This document shows positions 1 through 6,057 of a stretch of DNA of 8,167 bases, piece after piece (within the stretch, counting starts at the first letter, position 1; the number at the start of each line of letters is the position of its first letter). The notes beneath the pieces are model-generated. The model was not told where the DNA came from and ran no database searches. It saw only the letters and a program-made list of their open reading frames with translations. This DNA comes from Erysipelotrichaceae bacterium UBA4808 (GTDB lineage: Bacteria; Bacillota_I; Bacilli_A; Erysipelotrichales; Erysipelotrichaceae): assembly GCA_002402585.1 (NCBI GenBank), contig DHGC01000107.1, forward strand, positions 1,245-9,411, given 5' to 3'. A program made the translations under genes and the position numbers.

Positions 1-60
1 AGCCAAATCATAAAGTAAAACCGAGCCAAATCATAAAATAGAATTGAGCCAAATCATAAA
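1..60. repeat. Three direct repeats, 23-bp period, upstream of the ATPase gene
   Basis: The 14-base core AGCCAAATCATAAA occurs identically at 1-14, 24-37 and 47-60, so copies sit exactly 23 bp apart, about two helical turns. The 9-base spacers are A/T-rich and differ. The third copy lies inside the -35/-10 spacer of the ATPase promoter, and the copy 2/3 junction forms the -35 box. This looks like an operator array read from one DNA face. The window starts in the first copy, so more copies may lie upstream. The binding protein is unknown. Confidence 0.85.
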
Positions 61-72
61 ATGATATATAAT
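44..72 (+). promoter_or_regulatory. SigA-type promoter of the ATPase gene
   Basis: TTGAGC at 44-49 (4 of 6 to consensus), a 17-bp spacer, then a perfect TATAAT at 67-72. Transcription should begin near 78-81, leaving a leader of fewer than 20 nt. Repeat copy 3 overlaps the end of the -35 box and most of the spacer, so any protein bound there would compete with RNA polymerase. Confidence 0.7.
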
Positions 73-85
73 AACGATGTAAAGT

Positions 86-90
86 GAGGT
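86..90 (+). promoter_or_regulatory. Ribosome binding site that sets the ATPase start
   Basis: GAGGT lies 6 nt before the ATG at 97 but directly abuts the ATG at 91. The gene at 1509 has GAGGT 5 nt before its ATG and the gene at 6750 has it 6 nt before, so 97 is the better start. The two choices differ by only two residues. Confidence 0.65.
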
Positions 91-96
91 ATGGCG

Positions 97-1365
97 ATGC
101 GTAAATATTTACCAAGAATTGCGGATGAATTACTAGAAAGGTCTTTAAAGGCATCCGGGGCTGTGTTGATTGAAGGACCAAAGTGGTGTGGAAAAACAAG
201 CACAGCATTTCATAAGGCCAAGACTGCAATATACATGCAAGACCCTGACCAAAGAACGAATTATCTACAAATTGCAAATACCAAACCATCACTCCTTCTT
301 CAAGGTGAAACACCTCGGCTCATTGATGAGTGGCAACTAGCACCCATATTGTGGGATGCAGTTCGGCATGAAGTCGATCAGAGGAACGAACCGAGCCAAT
401 TTATTCTTACGGGATCTGCGGTACCCATTTTGGATGAGAAAATCTCGCACACCGGAACGGGTCGCATATCACGTATAAGAATGCGTACAATGAGCCTTTT
501 TGAGTCGAATGATTCGAATGGACAAGTGAGTCTGAAACAAATATTTGATGGTTGCGAAGAAGTTAAAGGAATTGCTAAATTAAGCATTGAAGCATTGGCT
601 GAATGCATTGTTAGAGGGGGGTGGCCAGCTTCATTAGGGACAGATCGTGCTGTGTATGAAAAACGTGTCATTGACTACGTAGATGCGGTTGTTGAAATGG
701 ATGTATCAAGTGTAGATGGCGTTGCAAAAGATCCACAGAAAGCAAGTGCACTACTACGCTCCATTTCTAGAAATATATCAACGGAGGCTTCCATGGAAAC
801 GCTTCGAAGAGATATGCAAGGGGGCGAAAACGGAATCGCATCGACCCCAACCATTACGAATTACCTAAATGCATTGCAAAGGATTTTCGTAACTGAGGAT
901 CTCGAAGCATGGAATCCTTCGATTCGATCGAAAACACCTTTAAGAACGAGTCCAAAACGTCATTTTGTTGATCCATCGATTGCGTGTGCTTCATTAGGTA
1001 TAAGTGGTGTGAAGCTTTTGAAAGACTTTAATACATTTGGATACTTATTTGAATCCTTATGCATTCGTGATTTAAGAGTATACGCTGATTATCTTGATGG
1101 AAAAATATACCATTATCGAGACAAGACAAATTTAGAATGTGATGCTGTTGTCGTATTACGTGATGGCCGCTGGGGTGCAATTGAAGTAAAAATGGGAGCA
1201 TCTGAATTTGACTCGGCAGCAGAGAATTTGATTAAACTAAAGGATAGAATCAACACAGACAAAATGATGGAACCGAGTTTCCTAATGATCTTAAGTGCGA
1301 CCGATTTTGCATATACGCGTGAAGATGGGATCCATGTAGTGCCAATTGGGTGTTTGAAGTGGTAA
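97..1365 (+). CDS. AAA-type ATPase with C-terminal DUF4143 domain
   Basis: This is a 422-aa protein, or 424 if the ATG at 91 is used (numbering here is from 91). It is a P-loop ATPase of the AAA_14/DUF4143 type, a widespread family of unknown role. Walker A is GPKWCGKTS at residues 29-37, Walker B is RLIDEWQ at 76-82, and FILTGSA at 104-110 fits sensor 1. The C-terminal half has the DUF4143 pattern: GYLFESL, then YRDK at 342-345, E349-x-D351, and IEVK at 364-367. That last arrangement resembles a PD-(D/E)XK nuclease core, so DNA cleavage or DNA binding is possible but unproven. No signal peptide, membrane segment or N-terminal HTH is seen; it should be cytosolic. It stands alone, with its own repeat-covered promoter, and no clear terminator follows. 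The family call is firm; the biological role is not known. Confidence 0.9.
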   Translation: MRKYLPRIADELLERSLKASGAVLIEGPKWCGKTSTAFHKAKTAIYMQDPDQRTNYLQIANTKPSLLLQGETPRLIDEWQLAPILWDAVRHEVDQRNEPSQFILTGSAVPILDEKISHTGTGRISRIRMRTMSLFESNDSNGQVSLKQIFDGCEEVKGIAKLSIEALAECIVRGGWPASLGTDRAVYEKRVIDYVDAVVEMDVSSVDGVAKDPQKASALLRSISRNISTEASMETLRRDMQGGENGIASTPTITNYLNALQRIFVTEDLEAWNPSIRSKTPLRTSPKRHFVDPSIACASLGISGVKLLKDFNTFGYLFESLCIRDLRVYADYLDGKIYHYRDKTNLECDAVVVLRDGRWGAIEVKMGASEFDSAAENLIKLKDRINTDKMMEPSFLMILSATDFAYTREDGIHVVPIGCLKW

Positions 1366-1382
1366 CTCTAATTATTGAGATG

Positions 1383-1410
1383 TTGATGATCAAGTAACAA
1401 TACTTATATT
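1383..1410 (+). promoter_or_regulatory. Candidate promoter of the first GH1 gene
   Basis: TTGATG at 1383-1388 (4 of 6), a 16-bp spacer and TATATT at 1405-1410 (5 of 6). The start point would be near 1416-1418, giving a leader of about 90 nt. It is the best SigA-like match between the ATPase stop and the ATG at 1509; nothing closer to the gene has both boxes. Confidence 0.45.
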
Positions 1411-1411
1411 T

Positions 1412-1448
1412 GTAACATTTCATTTGTTATAGGCAAACCAAATGTTAC
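1412..1448. promoter_or_regulatory. Large inverted repeat at the start point of the GH1 transcript
   Basis: GTAACATTT at 1412-1420 pairs perfectly with AAATGTTAC at 1440-1448. After a 2x2 mismatch, TTTG (1423-1426) pairs with CAAA (1434-1437) around a 7-nt loop. No T-run follows, so it is not a classical terminator. Its left arm starts at the predicted start site. It could be a repressor operator, a 5'-leader RNA hairpin, or a weak end signal for the ATPase transcript. Confidence 0.55.
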
Positions 1449-1508
1449 CTGATGGCTAAATCCATTCTTAACTTGTGCTAAGCTTTAATAAAGAACACGA
1501 GGTCCAAC

Positions 1509-2939
1509 ATGAACAATACAGCATTTCCAAAAGACTTTCTATGGGGTGGAGCCATTGCGGCCAATCAAGCGGAAGGCGCTTATCTTGAAGGTGGAAAGGG
1601 GCTATGCTTAGCCGACATCAACGAGTTCAGAGGGGATCTGCCCCCTGAAAAGCGATCCAATGCGGAGATGACCACAGATGAAGTGATGCGTCATTTAAAC
1701 AATCACAAAGGCAATTATCCCAAACGTAGAGGTATTGATTTCTATCATAGCTATAAAGAAGATTTAGCCTTATTGAAGGGAACAGGAATGAACTCGTTTC
1801 GTACCTCCATCAACTGGTCACGCATCTTTCCCAATGGGGATGATTTAGAGCCGAATGAAGAGGGCTTGAAGTACTACGATGATTTGATTGATACTCTGCT
1901 TGAATTGAATATGGAGTCAATGATCACCATCTCTCATTATGAAATGCCTTTGAATCTCAGCTTGAAATACAATGGTTGGGCTAATCCTAAATTGATTGAT
2001 TTCTTCGTAAACTACTGTGAAGTCTTGTTCAAACGATACAAAGGCAAGGTTAAACTCTGGATACCTGTCAATCAGATCAATTTGATTGGACACGAATCGT
2101 ACAATCACTTGGGTATCCTGGCTGATAAGGTCGAGAATCTAGAAGAAGCCAAATACCAAGCCGTTCTCTACGAAATGATTGCGTGTGCCAAAGCAACCAA
2201 GCTAGCCCATGAGATCGATCCAGACAATAAAGTGGGGATGATGTTTTGTGACTACATTACTTACCCAGCATCGTGTAAGCCTGAAGATGTTTTCGCAACC
2301 ATGAAACACAATCAAATGGAATACTTCTATGGGGATGTTTTGCTAAGAGGTAAGATTCCTGGCTATGCATGGCGATTCTTTAAAGACATGGGAATGAATA
2401 TCCAAGTCTCTGAAGCGGATGAGGAAGCACTTAAACATACGGCCGATTTCTGCTCACTCTCGTATTACTATTCCAGCATCACCGACGATGAAGGGTATAT
2501 GAACGGAAGCCCTGTGAAACGTAATGCACTCTTAAAGACGAATCCATGGGGATGGTCCATTGACCCTCTCGGCTTGCGTACGACTTTGAATCAATACTAC
2601 GACCGCTATCAAATGCCCATCTACATCACAGAGAATGGATTTGGGCAATACGATGTCTTGAATGAGGATGGGACGATTCAGGATGACTATCGTATCGATT
2701 ATCTTAGAAACCATGTTTTAGCAATCAAAGAAGCCGTCCTAGATGGTGTGGATATCCGTGGGTATTATCCTTGGGGACCCATTGATATCGTATCCTGTTC
2801 TTCCAGCGAGATGGAGAAACGTTATGGTTTCATCTATGTGGACTTGAACAATCGCTTGGAAGGCAGTGGGAAACGTATTCTAAAAGATTCGTATGCTTGG
2901 TATAAAAATGCTGTGGCATCGAATGGAGAAATGCTATAA
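1509..2939 (+). CDS. GH1 6-phospho-beta-glucosidase-like protein with Gln at the acid/base position
   Basis: This 476-aa protein is normal length for glycoside hydrolase family 1. Members cleave PTS-imported phospho-beta-glucosides in the cytosol to glucose 6-phosphate and an aglycone or glucose. The N-terminus has FLWGGA and NQAEG (residues 10-23), HYEMP starts at 143, and the nucleophile motif TENG is intact at 374-377 (E375). The 6-phosphate signature is present: S429, then E-M-E-K-R-Y-G-F with K437 and Y439. The odd point is WIPVNQIN at 184-191. The general acid/base Glu of the usual NE motif is Gln189, codon CAG. Plant myrosinases carry the same swap and act on thioglucosides. The enzyme may therefore be weak, need an activated leaving group, or be catalytically dead. 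GAGGT lies 5 nt before the ATG. The gene is a single unit with its own terminator. GH1 membership is near certain; exact substrate is not. Confidence 0.93.
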   Translation: MNNTAFPKDFLWGGAIAANQAEGAYLEGGKGLCLADINEFRGDLPPEKRSNAEMTTDEVMRHLNNHKGNYPKRRGIDFYHSYKEDLALLKGTGMNSFRTSINWSRIFPNGDDLEPNEEGLKYYDDLIDTLLELNMESMITISHYEMPLNLSLKYNGWANPKLIDFFVNYCEVLFKRYKGKVKLWIPVNQINLIGHESYNHLGILADKVENLEEAKYQAVLYEMIACAKATKLAHEIDPDNKVGMMFCDYITYPASCKPEDVFATMKHNQMEYFYGDVLLRGKIPGYAWRFFKDMGMNIQVSEADEEALKHTADFCSLSYYYSSITDDEGYMNGSPVKRNALLKTNPWGWSIDPLGLRTTLNQYYDRYQMPIYITENGFGQYDVLNEDGTIQDDYRIDYLRNHVLAIKEAVLDGVDIRGYYPWGPIDIVSCSSSEMEKRYGFIYVDLNNRLEGSGKRILKDSYAWYKNAVASNGEML

Positions 2940-2959
2940 ATCTACAATTTAAGGTGTTG

Positions 2960-2986
2960 ACCTTCACGTGTGGTGAAGGTTTTTTT
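2960..2986 (+). terminator. Rho-independent terminator of the first GH1 gene
   Basis: ACCTTCAC (2960-2967) pairs perfectly with GTGAAGGT (2973-2980) across a 5-nt loop, followed by a run of seven T (2980-2986). It lies about 20 nt after the GH1 stop codon and separates that gene from the HipA-like unit. Confidence 0.9.
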
Positions 2987-2987
2987 G

Positions 2988-3007
2988 TTAGGAGCTTTAG
3001 CTTCTAA
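2988..3007. repeat. Second hairpin directly after the terminator
   Basis: TTAGGAGC (2988-2995) pairs with GCTTCTAA (3000-3007) over a TTTA loop, giving 8 bp with one G-U. No T-run follows. It begins 2 nt after the terminator T-run, so it may be a small dyad element rather than a second terminator. Confidence 0.4.
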
Positions 3008-3090
3008 TGCGCAAACAAAAATGGAATCAGTCCTAAAATTAAAAGTGAAACATCGACCATAAAGGACAAGGACAAAAATGTCAGAAGGAA

Positions 3091-3118
3091 TTGAAACAGG
3101 ATTTGAAGCTCAGATATT
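3091..3118 (+). promoter_or_regulatory. Weak candidate promoter of the HipA-like unit
   Basis: TTGAAA at 3091-3096 (5 of 6), a 16-bp spacer and GATATT at 3113-3118 (4 of 6). The start would be near 3125, about 20 nt before the ATG at 3145. A separate promoter is needed here because a strong terminator precedes, but the -10 box is poor and the call is tentative. Confidence 0.3.
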
Positions 3119-3144
3119 TATTAATTAATTGATGTAAGCAGTAA

Positions 3145-3381
3145 ATGATCGAGATATTGACTCAACTTTATGTAGAAAATCATCGTAACAGTAAAGGATC
3201 TACACTTTGCACTACGTATGAAAATCATACAAAGGCAAATATTAACGAACATTTGATCAAGTCTACAAGTGCACTTGATTTACCATTTTATGATCCACTC
3301 ATGATTGTGGAGAAGACGAACGGACGTATGGCTGAAGATCAATTTTGGCTTAAAATCGAGAGGAAAATAGTCCATGATTGA
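3145..3381 (+). CDS. 78-aa protein, partner of the HipA-like kinase
   Basis: I do not recognise this protein with certainty. It is soluble, 78 aa, with no signal peptide, membrane segment or clear HTH. The second half, around DPLMIVEKTNG and then EDQFWLKIE, has a D-Q-F/Y-W-hydrophobic pattern that I associate with the small piece preceding kinase domains in split HipA-like proteins. On that basis it may be a HipS-like antitoxin or the missing N-terminal subdomain. The ATG comes directly after an in-frame TAA (3142-3144) and has no visible Shine-Dalgarno, so either translation is weak or the original N-terminus has been lost. It overlaps the next gene by 8 nt (ATGATTGA), which suggests translational coupling and a joint function. 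That it is a real gene is supported mainly by this overlap; function is inference. Confidence 0.6.
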   Translation: MIEILTQLYVENHRNSKGSTLCTTYENHTKANINEHLIKSTSALDLPFYDPLMIVEKTNGRMAEDQFWLKIERKIVHD

Positions 3382-4183
3382 TGTAACGAAACAAAACGAA
3401 AGACGGAATGAGTGGACATCTTCTAAAGGCAATCAAATGAAGTGGTTCATCGATGATGTTTGGTATAAAGCTGACTATGCAGGGTATGAAGCTTTTGCGG
3501 AGTATGTGGTATCACAACTACTTACATATTCAAACTTAATCAAAACAGAGTTTGTTTCATATGATTTGGATCAAGTCGTATATGAAAAACAAACGTTTTC
3601 AGCATGCAAAAGTCGCATTTTTTTACCAGAAGGGTGGCAACTCATAACGCTTGAATGTTTGTTTAAAAGTCACTTTGGATATGGGTTGAACCAAAGTATC
3701 GATGCAATGGAGTCACTCGAAAATCGCATTCGATTCATCGTTGAACAAACGATACGACTCACACAACTTCATAACTTTGGTCAATATATGAGCCAACTCT
3801 TAACGATTGATGCATTTTTCCTTAACGAAGATCGACACACACATAATATAGCAGTTTTGTTAGATGACACAGGAAGGTATCATCTTTGTCCACTATTCGA
3901 CAACGGGGCTACCTTATTGTCTGATACTCGTTTGGATTATCCTTTGAACGAAGATGTCTATTCGCTTAGGAAAAAAGTAAAGTCGAAAACATTCACTCAA
4001 AACTTTGATGAACAACTTGATACAGTTGAAAAAGTATACGGAAGCCATCTCAAATTCACATTCACAAAGAAAGATATTGAAAGAATCGTATTCGAAAGTA
4101 ATGATTATCCGATGCAAGTAAAGCAACGTGTCCTCAACGTGTTGTTTGAGCAAATGCGAAAATATAAATATTTATTTAGATAA
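3374..4183 (+). CDS. Compact HipA-like serine/threonine kinase
   Basis: This 269-aa protein matches the C-terminal kinase domain of HipA (HipA_C family). The catalytic segment DAFFLNEDRH at 146-155 gives Asp153, Asn158 follows, and the metal-binding FDNG motif gives Asp176. The 23-residue gap between the two Asp equals that between Asp309 and Asp332 of E. coli HipA. The N-terminus has SSKGNQ (16-21), a possible phosphate-binding or autophosphorylation loop, then WYKAD (30-34) with a likely ATP-binding Lys32, and GYEAFAEY (37-44). HipA itself is about 440 aa; this form lacks the N-terminal subdomain, as HipT of HipBST does. HipA/HipT phosphorylate aminoacyl-tRNA synthetases; the target here is unknown. 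AGAGGA lies 9 nt before the ATG, inside the upstream gene. No HipB-type HTH gene is adjacent. The kinase fold is well supported; toxin activity is inference. Confidence 0.85.
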   Translation: MIDVTKQNERRNEWTSSKGNQMKWFIDDVWYKADYAGYEAFAEYVVSQLLTYSNLIKTEFVSYDLDQVVYEKQTFSACKSRIFLPEGWQLITLECLFKSHFGYGLNQSIDAMESLENRIRFIVEQTIRLTQLHNFGQYMSQLLTIDAFFLNEDRHTHNIAVLLDDTGRYHLCPLFDNGATLLSDTRLDYPLNEDVYSLRKKVKSKTFTQNFDEQLDTVEKVYGSHLKFTFTKKDIERIVFESNDYPMQVKQRVLNVLFEQMRKYKYLFR

Positions 4184-4192
4184 TGTACAAAG

Positions 4193-4221
4193 AAAGCGAT
4201 GACCATACGAGCATCGCTTTT
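4193..4221. terminator. Bidirectional terminator between convergent genes
   Basis: AAAGCGATG (4193-4201) pairs perfectly with CATCGCTTT (4212-4220) over a 10-nt loop. On the plus strand it ends in TTTT, serving the HipA-like kinase whose stop is 10 nt upstream. On the minus strand it directly follows the GH1 stop codon and is trailed by TTTCTTT, so it can end that transcript too. Confidence 0.8.
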
Positions 4222-4222
4222 A

Positions 4223-5688
4223 CTACGCTAGATCTTCGCCATTCGAAGCAATGACCTTCTTATACCAATAGAATGATTTCTTCTTGAGACGCTTGAGGGA
4301 TCCTTTACCTTTATCATCCATATCCACATAGATGAAACCATAGCGCTTCTTCATCTCACCTGTACCTGCCGACACAAGATCAAAGCAGCCCCAAGGGGTA
4401 TACCCCATCAAGTCAACGCCATCCAAACACACCGCTTTTTCATTTCATTGACATGGTCTCTCAGATAATCGATCCGATAATCATCGTTGATCGATCCATC
4501 TTCTTCTACCACATCATCCATACCCATGCCATTCTCCACGATGAAGAGTGGTTTCTGGTAACGGTCATACAACTCATTCAAGACGGTTCGTAAGCCCACT
4601 GGATCGATTGGCCAACCCCAAGGGGTTTCTTTGAGGAAGGGATTCTTGTCTCCCATCTGGCCACCGGTATTGGTTCTTTGTACAAGTCCGGTATGATACA
4701 CTGTTGTGCGATAGTAACTGAAAGCGAGGTAATCCGAAGGATTTTCACGCAGAATTGTGTCATCCAAAGGTGCTTTTTGAATCTTAACACCGAGATCTTT
4801 CAACATCGTCTTGGCATAGGATGGATAGTAACCACGCATCATCACATCAGAGAAGAACAGAGCACGTCTTCTAAACTGTAAAGTCCCCAAAACATTATCC
4901 GGATGACAATCCGCAGGATACAAACCACTTAAGGCCAACATCGTTCCCATCTTGTTTTCTGGGTTGATCTCATGCGCCAATTTATTCGCCAAGGCATTCG
5001 CAACCATCAAATGATGAAGCGCTTGGTAACGCACATTCGCATCCGTACTGCGACAGCCCAACATACCATAGCCATCTAAGACATTGATCTCATTGACAGG
5101 AATCCAATACTTGACAAAATTTTTATATCGATTAAAAACGACTTCACAAAGACGCATGTAACAGGTTAAGGTTTCACGTCCATACCAACCATCATAGTGA
5201 TTGGCGAGATAGGTTGGCATCTCAAAATGATAGATTGTAACTAAAGGTTCAATCTTATATTTCTTACGCTCCAGAAAGATGTTTTCGTAGAATTTTACAC
5301 CTTCCTCATTGACAGCCTCATCTTCTAAGCCACCATTCGGGAAAATACGTGACCAACTGAGGGATAAACGATAGGTTTTAAATCCCATCTCCGCAAACAA
5401 GGCAATATCTTCTTTGTAGTGGTGATAGAAATCCACTGCACGATGACTTGGATAATAGATATTTTCATCAATGATTCCCACAGAATCCTCTGGTAAGGAT
5501 TCGTTGCGCTTGTAGAATGCTTTTGTCCCATCCTTCAATAAAACGGATATACGACGTGGCTCCGTATGGGTTCCGTCTGTCATGAAATCACTGGTAGAAA
5601 GTCCTCTTCCACCTTCATTGTATCCACCCTCATATTGGTTTGCGGCCGTTGCGCCACCCCACAAGAAATTTCTTGGTAATGTATTCAT
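4223..5688 (-). pseudogene. GH1 6-phospho-beta-glucosidase interrupted by a frameshift
   Basis: Read from the ATG at 5688 (GGAGG at 5698-5694, 5 nt spacing), this is a family 1 6-phospho-beta-glucosidase of about 488 aa once repaired. An in-frame ATG at 5700 overlaps the ribosome site and is less likely. The first frame holds FLWGGATAANQYEGG, the acid/base in PVNEIN (E200) and the nucleophile in VENG (E385). It then shifts near 4440-4427 and would stop at 4408, giving a 426-aa truncated product. The rest lies in the next frame (about 4432-4223): GVDLMGYTPWG, then SAGTGEMKKRYGF with the Ser/Lys/Tyr phosphate-binding set, and the normal C-terminus. Truncation would remove phosphate recognition and the last barrel elements, so the product is probably inactive. 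Everything else is well conserved, so the lesion is recent, a sequencing error, or less likely a recoding site. It has its own extended -10 promoter. Confidence 0.88.
4427..4440 (-). other. Frameshift site in the second GH1 gene
   Basis: On the minus strand the reading is ATG AAA AAG CGG TGT GTT. One base missing from the A5 run (plus-strand T5 at 4436-4440) would restore K-K-A-V-C-L-D-G. Alternatively, two extra bases in the ACACAC run (4427-4432) explain it; removing them restores K-K-R-C-L-D-G, which keeps the same length as the paralogue at 1509. Both are slippage-prone tracts. Confidence 0.75.
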
Positions 5689-5706
5689 CTTTTCCTCCAT
5701 ATCTAA

Positions 5707-5715
5707 ATTATAGCA
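5707..5715 (-). promoter_or_regulatory. Extended -10 promoter of the second GH1 gene
   Basis: On the minus strand TGCTATAAT (5715-5707) is a perfect TATAAT with the TGn extension. No good -35 lies 16-18 bp upstream, which extended -10 promoters tolerate. The start would fall near 5700, immediately before GGAGG at 5698-5694, leaving a leader of about 12 nt. Confidence 0.6.
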
Positions 5716-5735
5716 TTGAAAATAAACGCTCGATG

Positions 5736-6016
5736 ATCGCGCGGTAATTTTGAATAACAACTAAGGAGTTCATATAAACAACACGTAGATTATTATGAGG
5801 AACAACTTTAAGCATCCAACATTACCCTATATTCTAACGATCGTTATGCTTATCCAAGCGTCTACATGCTCAAGCTGCTTGTGTCGCAGATGCGGAAGGT
5901 GTATGTATAGATCAAAATGTAGTTGAGGTGGTAGCACATGCCATTGGTCAAAAAATACTCGGGTGGGGCGAAGCAAAATGAGAGTAATCCAAAGTTGATT
6001 GTATCAGAGTCCTAAT
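5736..6016. other. Divergent intergenic stretch with possible gene remnants
   Basis: No convincing gene is seen here. On the plus strand, a reading from 5795 to 5926 gives 43 residues with a hydrophobic stretch (LPYILTIVMLI) followed by six Cys, but it lacks a ribosome site. Two other overlapping frames look protein-like: one around 5836-5910 containing SNDRYAYPSVYMLKLL, and one around 5870-5980 containing IDQNVVEVVAHAIGQKIL. Such frame-hopping is typical of a decayed gene. I cannot name the ancestor. The stretch separates the divergent GH1 and response-regulator promoters. Confidence 0.35.
5835..5846. promoter_or_regulatory. 12-bp perfect palindrome
   Basis: TAACGATCGTTA is fully self-complementary. 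It sits between the divergent promoters, about 120 bp upstream of the minus-strand -10 and 180 bp upstream of the plus-strand one. It may be a protein-binding site; no partner is known, and a chance palindrome is possible. Confidence 0.3.
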
Positions 6017-6033
6017 CTGACACACTTTTGACA
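6017..6033 (+). promoter_or_regulatory. Pho-box-like 11-bp direct repeat
   Basis: CTGACAC (6017-6023) and TTGACAT (6028-6034) share TGACA with an 11-bp period, each followed by a T-rich tail. The second copy ends about 11 bp before TATAAT, where a -35 box cannot serve because the TTGACA-to-TATAAT gap is only 12 bp. OmpR/PhoB-family regulators bind such repeats and replace the -35 contact. An autoregulatory site for the adjacent regulator is a fair inference. Confidence 0.5.
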
Positions 6034-6045
6034 TGATTTGTGTTC

Positions 6046-6051
6046 TATAAT
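6046..6051 (+). promoter_or_regulatory. -10 box of the two-component operon, probably leaderless
   Basis: A perfect TATAAT ends 6 nt before the ATG at 6058, placing the start point at or within a base or two of that A. No Shine-Dalgarno exists upstream. The start of transcription and of translation therefore probably coincide. Confidence 0.6.
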
Positions 6052-6057
6052 ACAACT

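Noticed and set aside
8..313. Minus-strand reading of 101 codons across the repeats and ATPase start
   Set aside because: It overlaps the Walker A region of the ATPase on the other strand and its end is just the repeat array translated.
1431..1465. Resemblance to a BglG/LicT antiterminator target (GGCAAACC and TGTTACCTG)
   Set aside because: The two halves occur in swapped order, the loop half is missing and no terminator follows, so it cannot fold as the known element.
3078..3128. 16-codon reading starting ATGTCAGAAGG
   Set aside because: Too short, no partner evidence, and the preceding GGAC motifs are not a good ribosome site.
5919..5940. T-box-like string around GAGGTGGTAGCAC
   Set aside because: It matches the T-box core only partly, with no terminator, no specifier stem and no amino-acid gene downstream.
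6001..6023. Inverted repeat GTATCAGA/TCTGACAC as a terminator
   Set aside because: One mismatch, low stability, only TTTT after a gap, and no gene upstream on this strand to end; its right arm is better explained as part of the direct repeat.
6028..6056. Ordinary SigA promoter TTGACA with a TACAAC -10 at 17 bp
   Set aside because: It would start transcription inside the coding sequence after the ATG; the perfect TATAAT upstream is the better -10.
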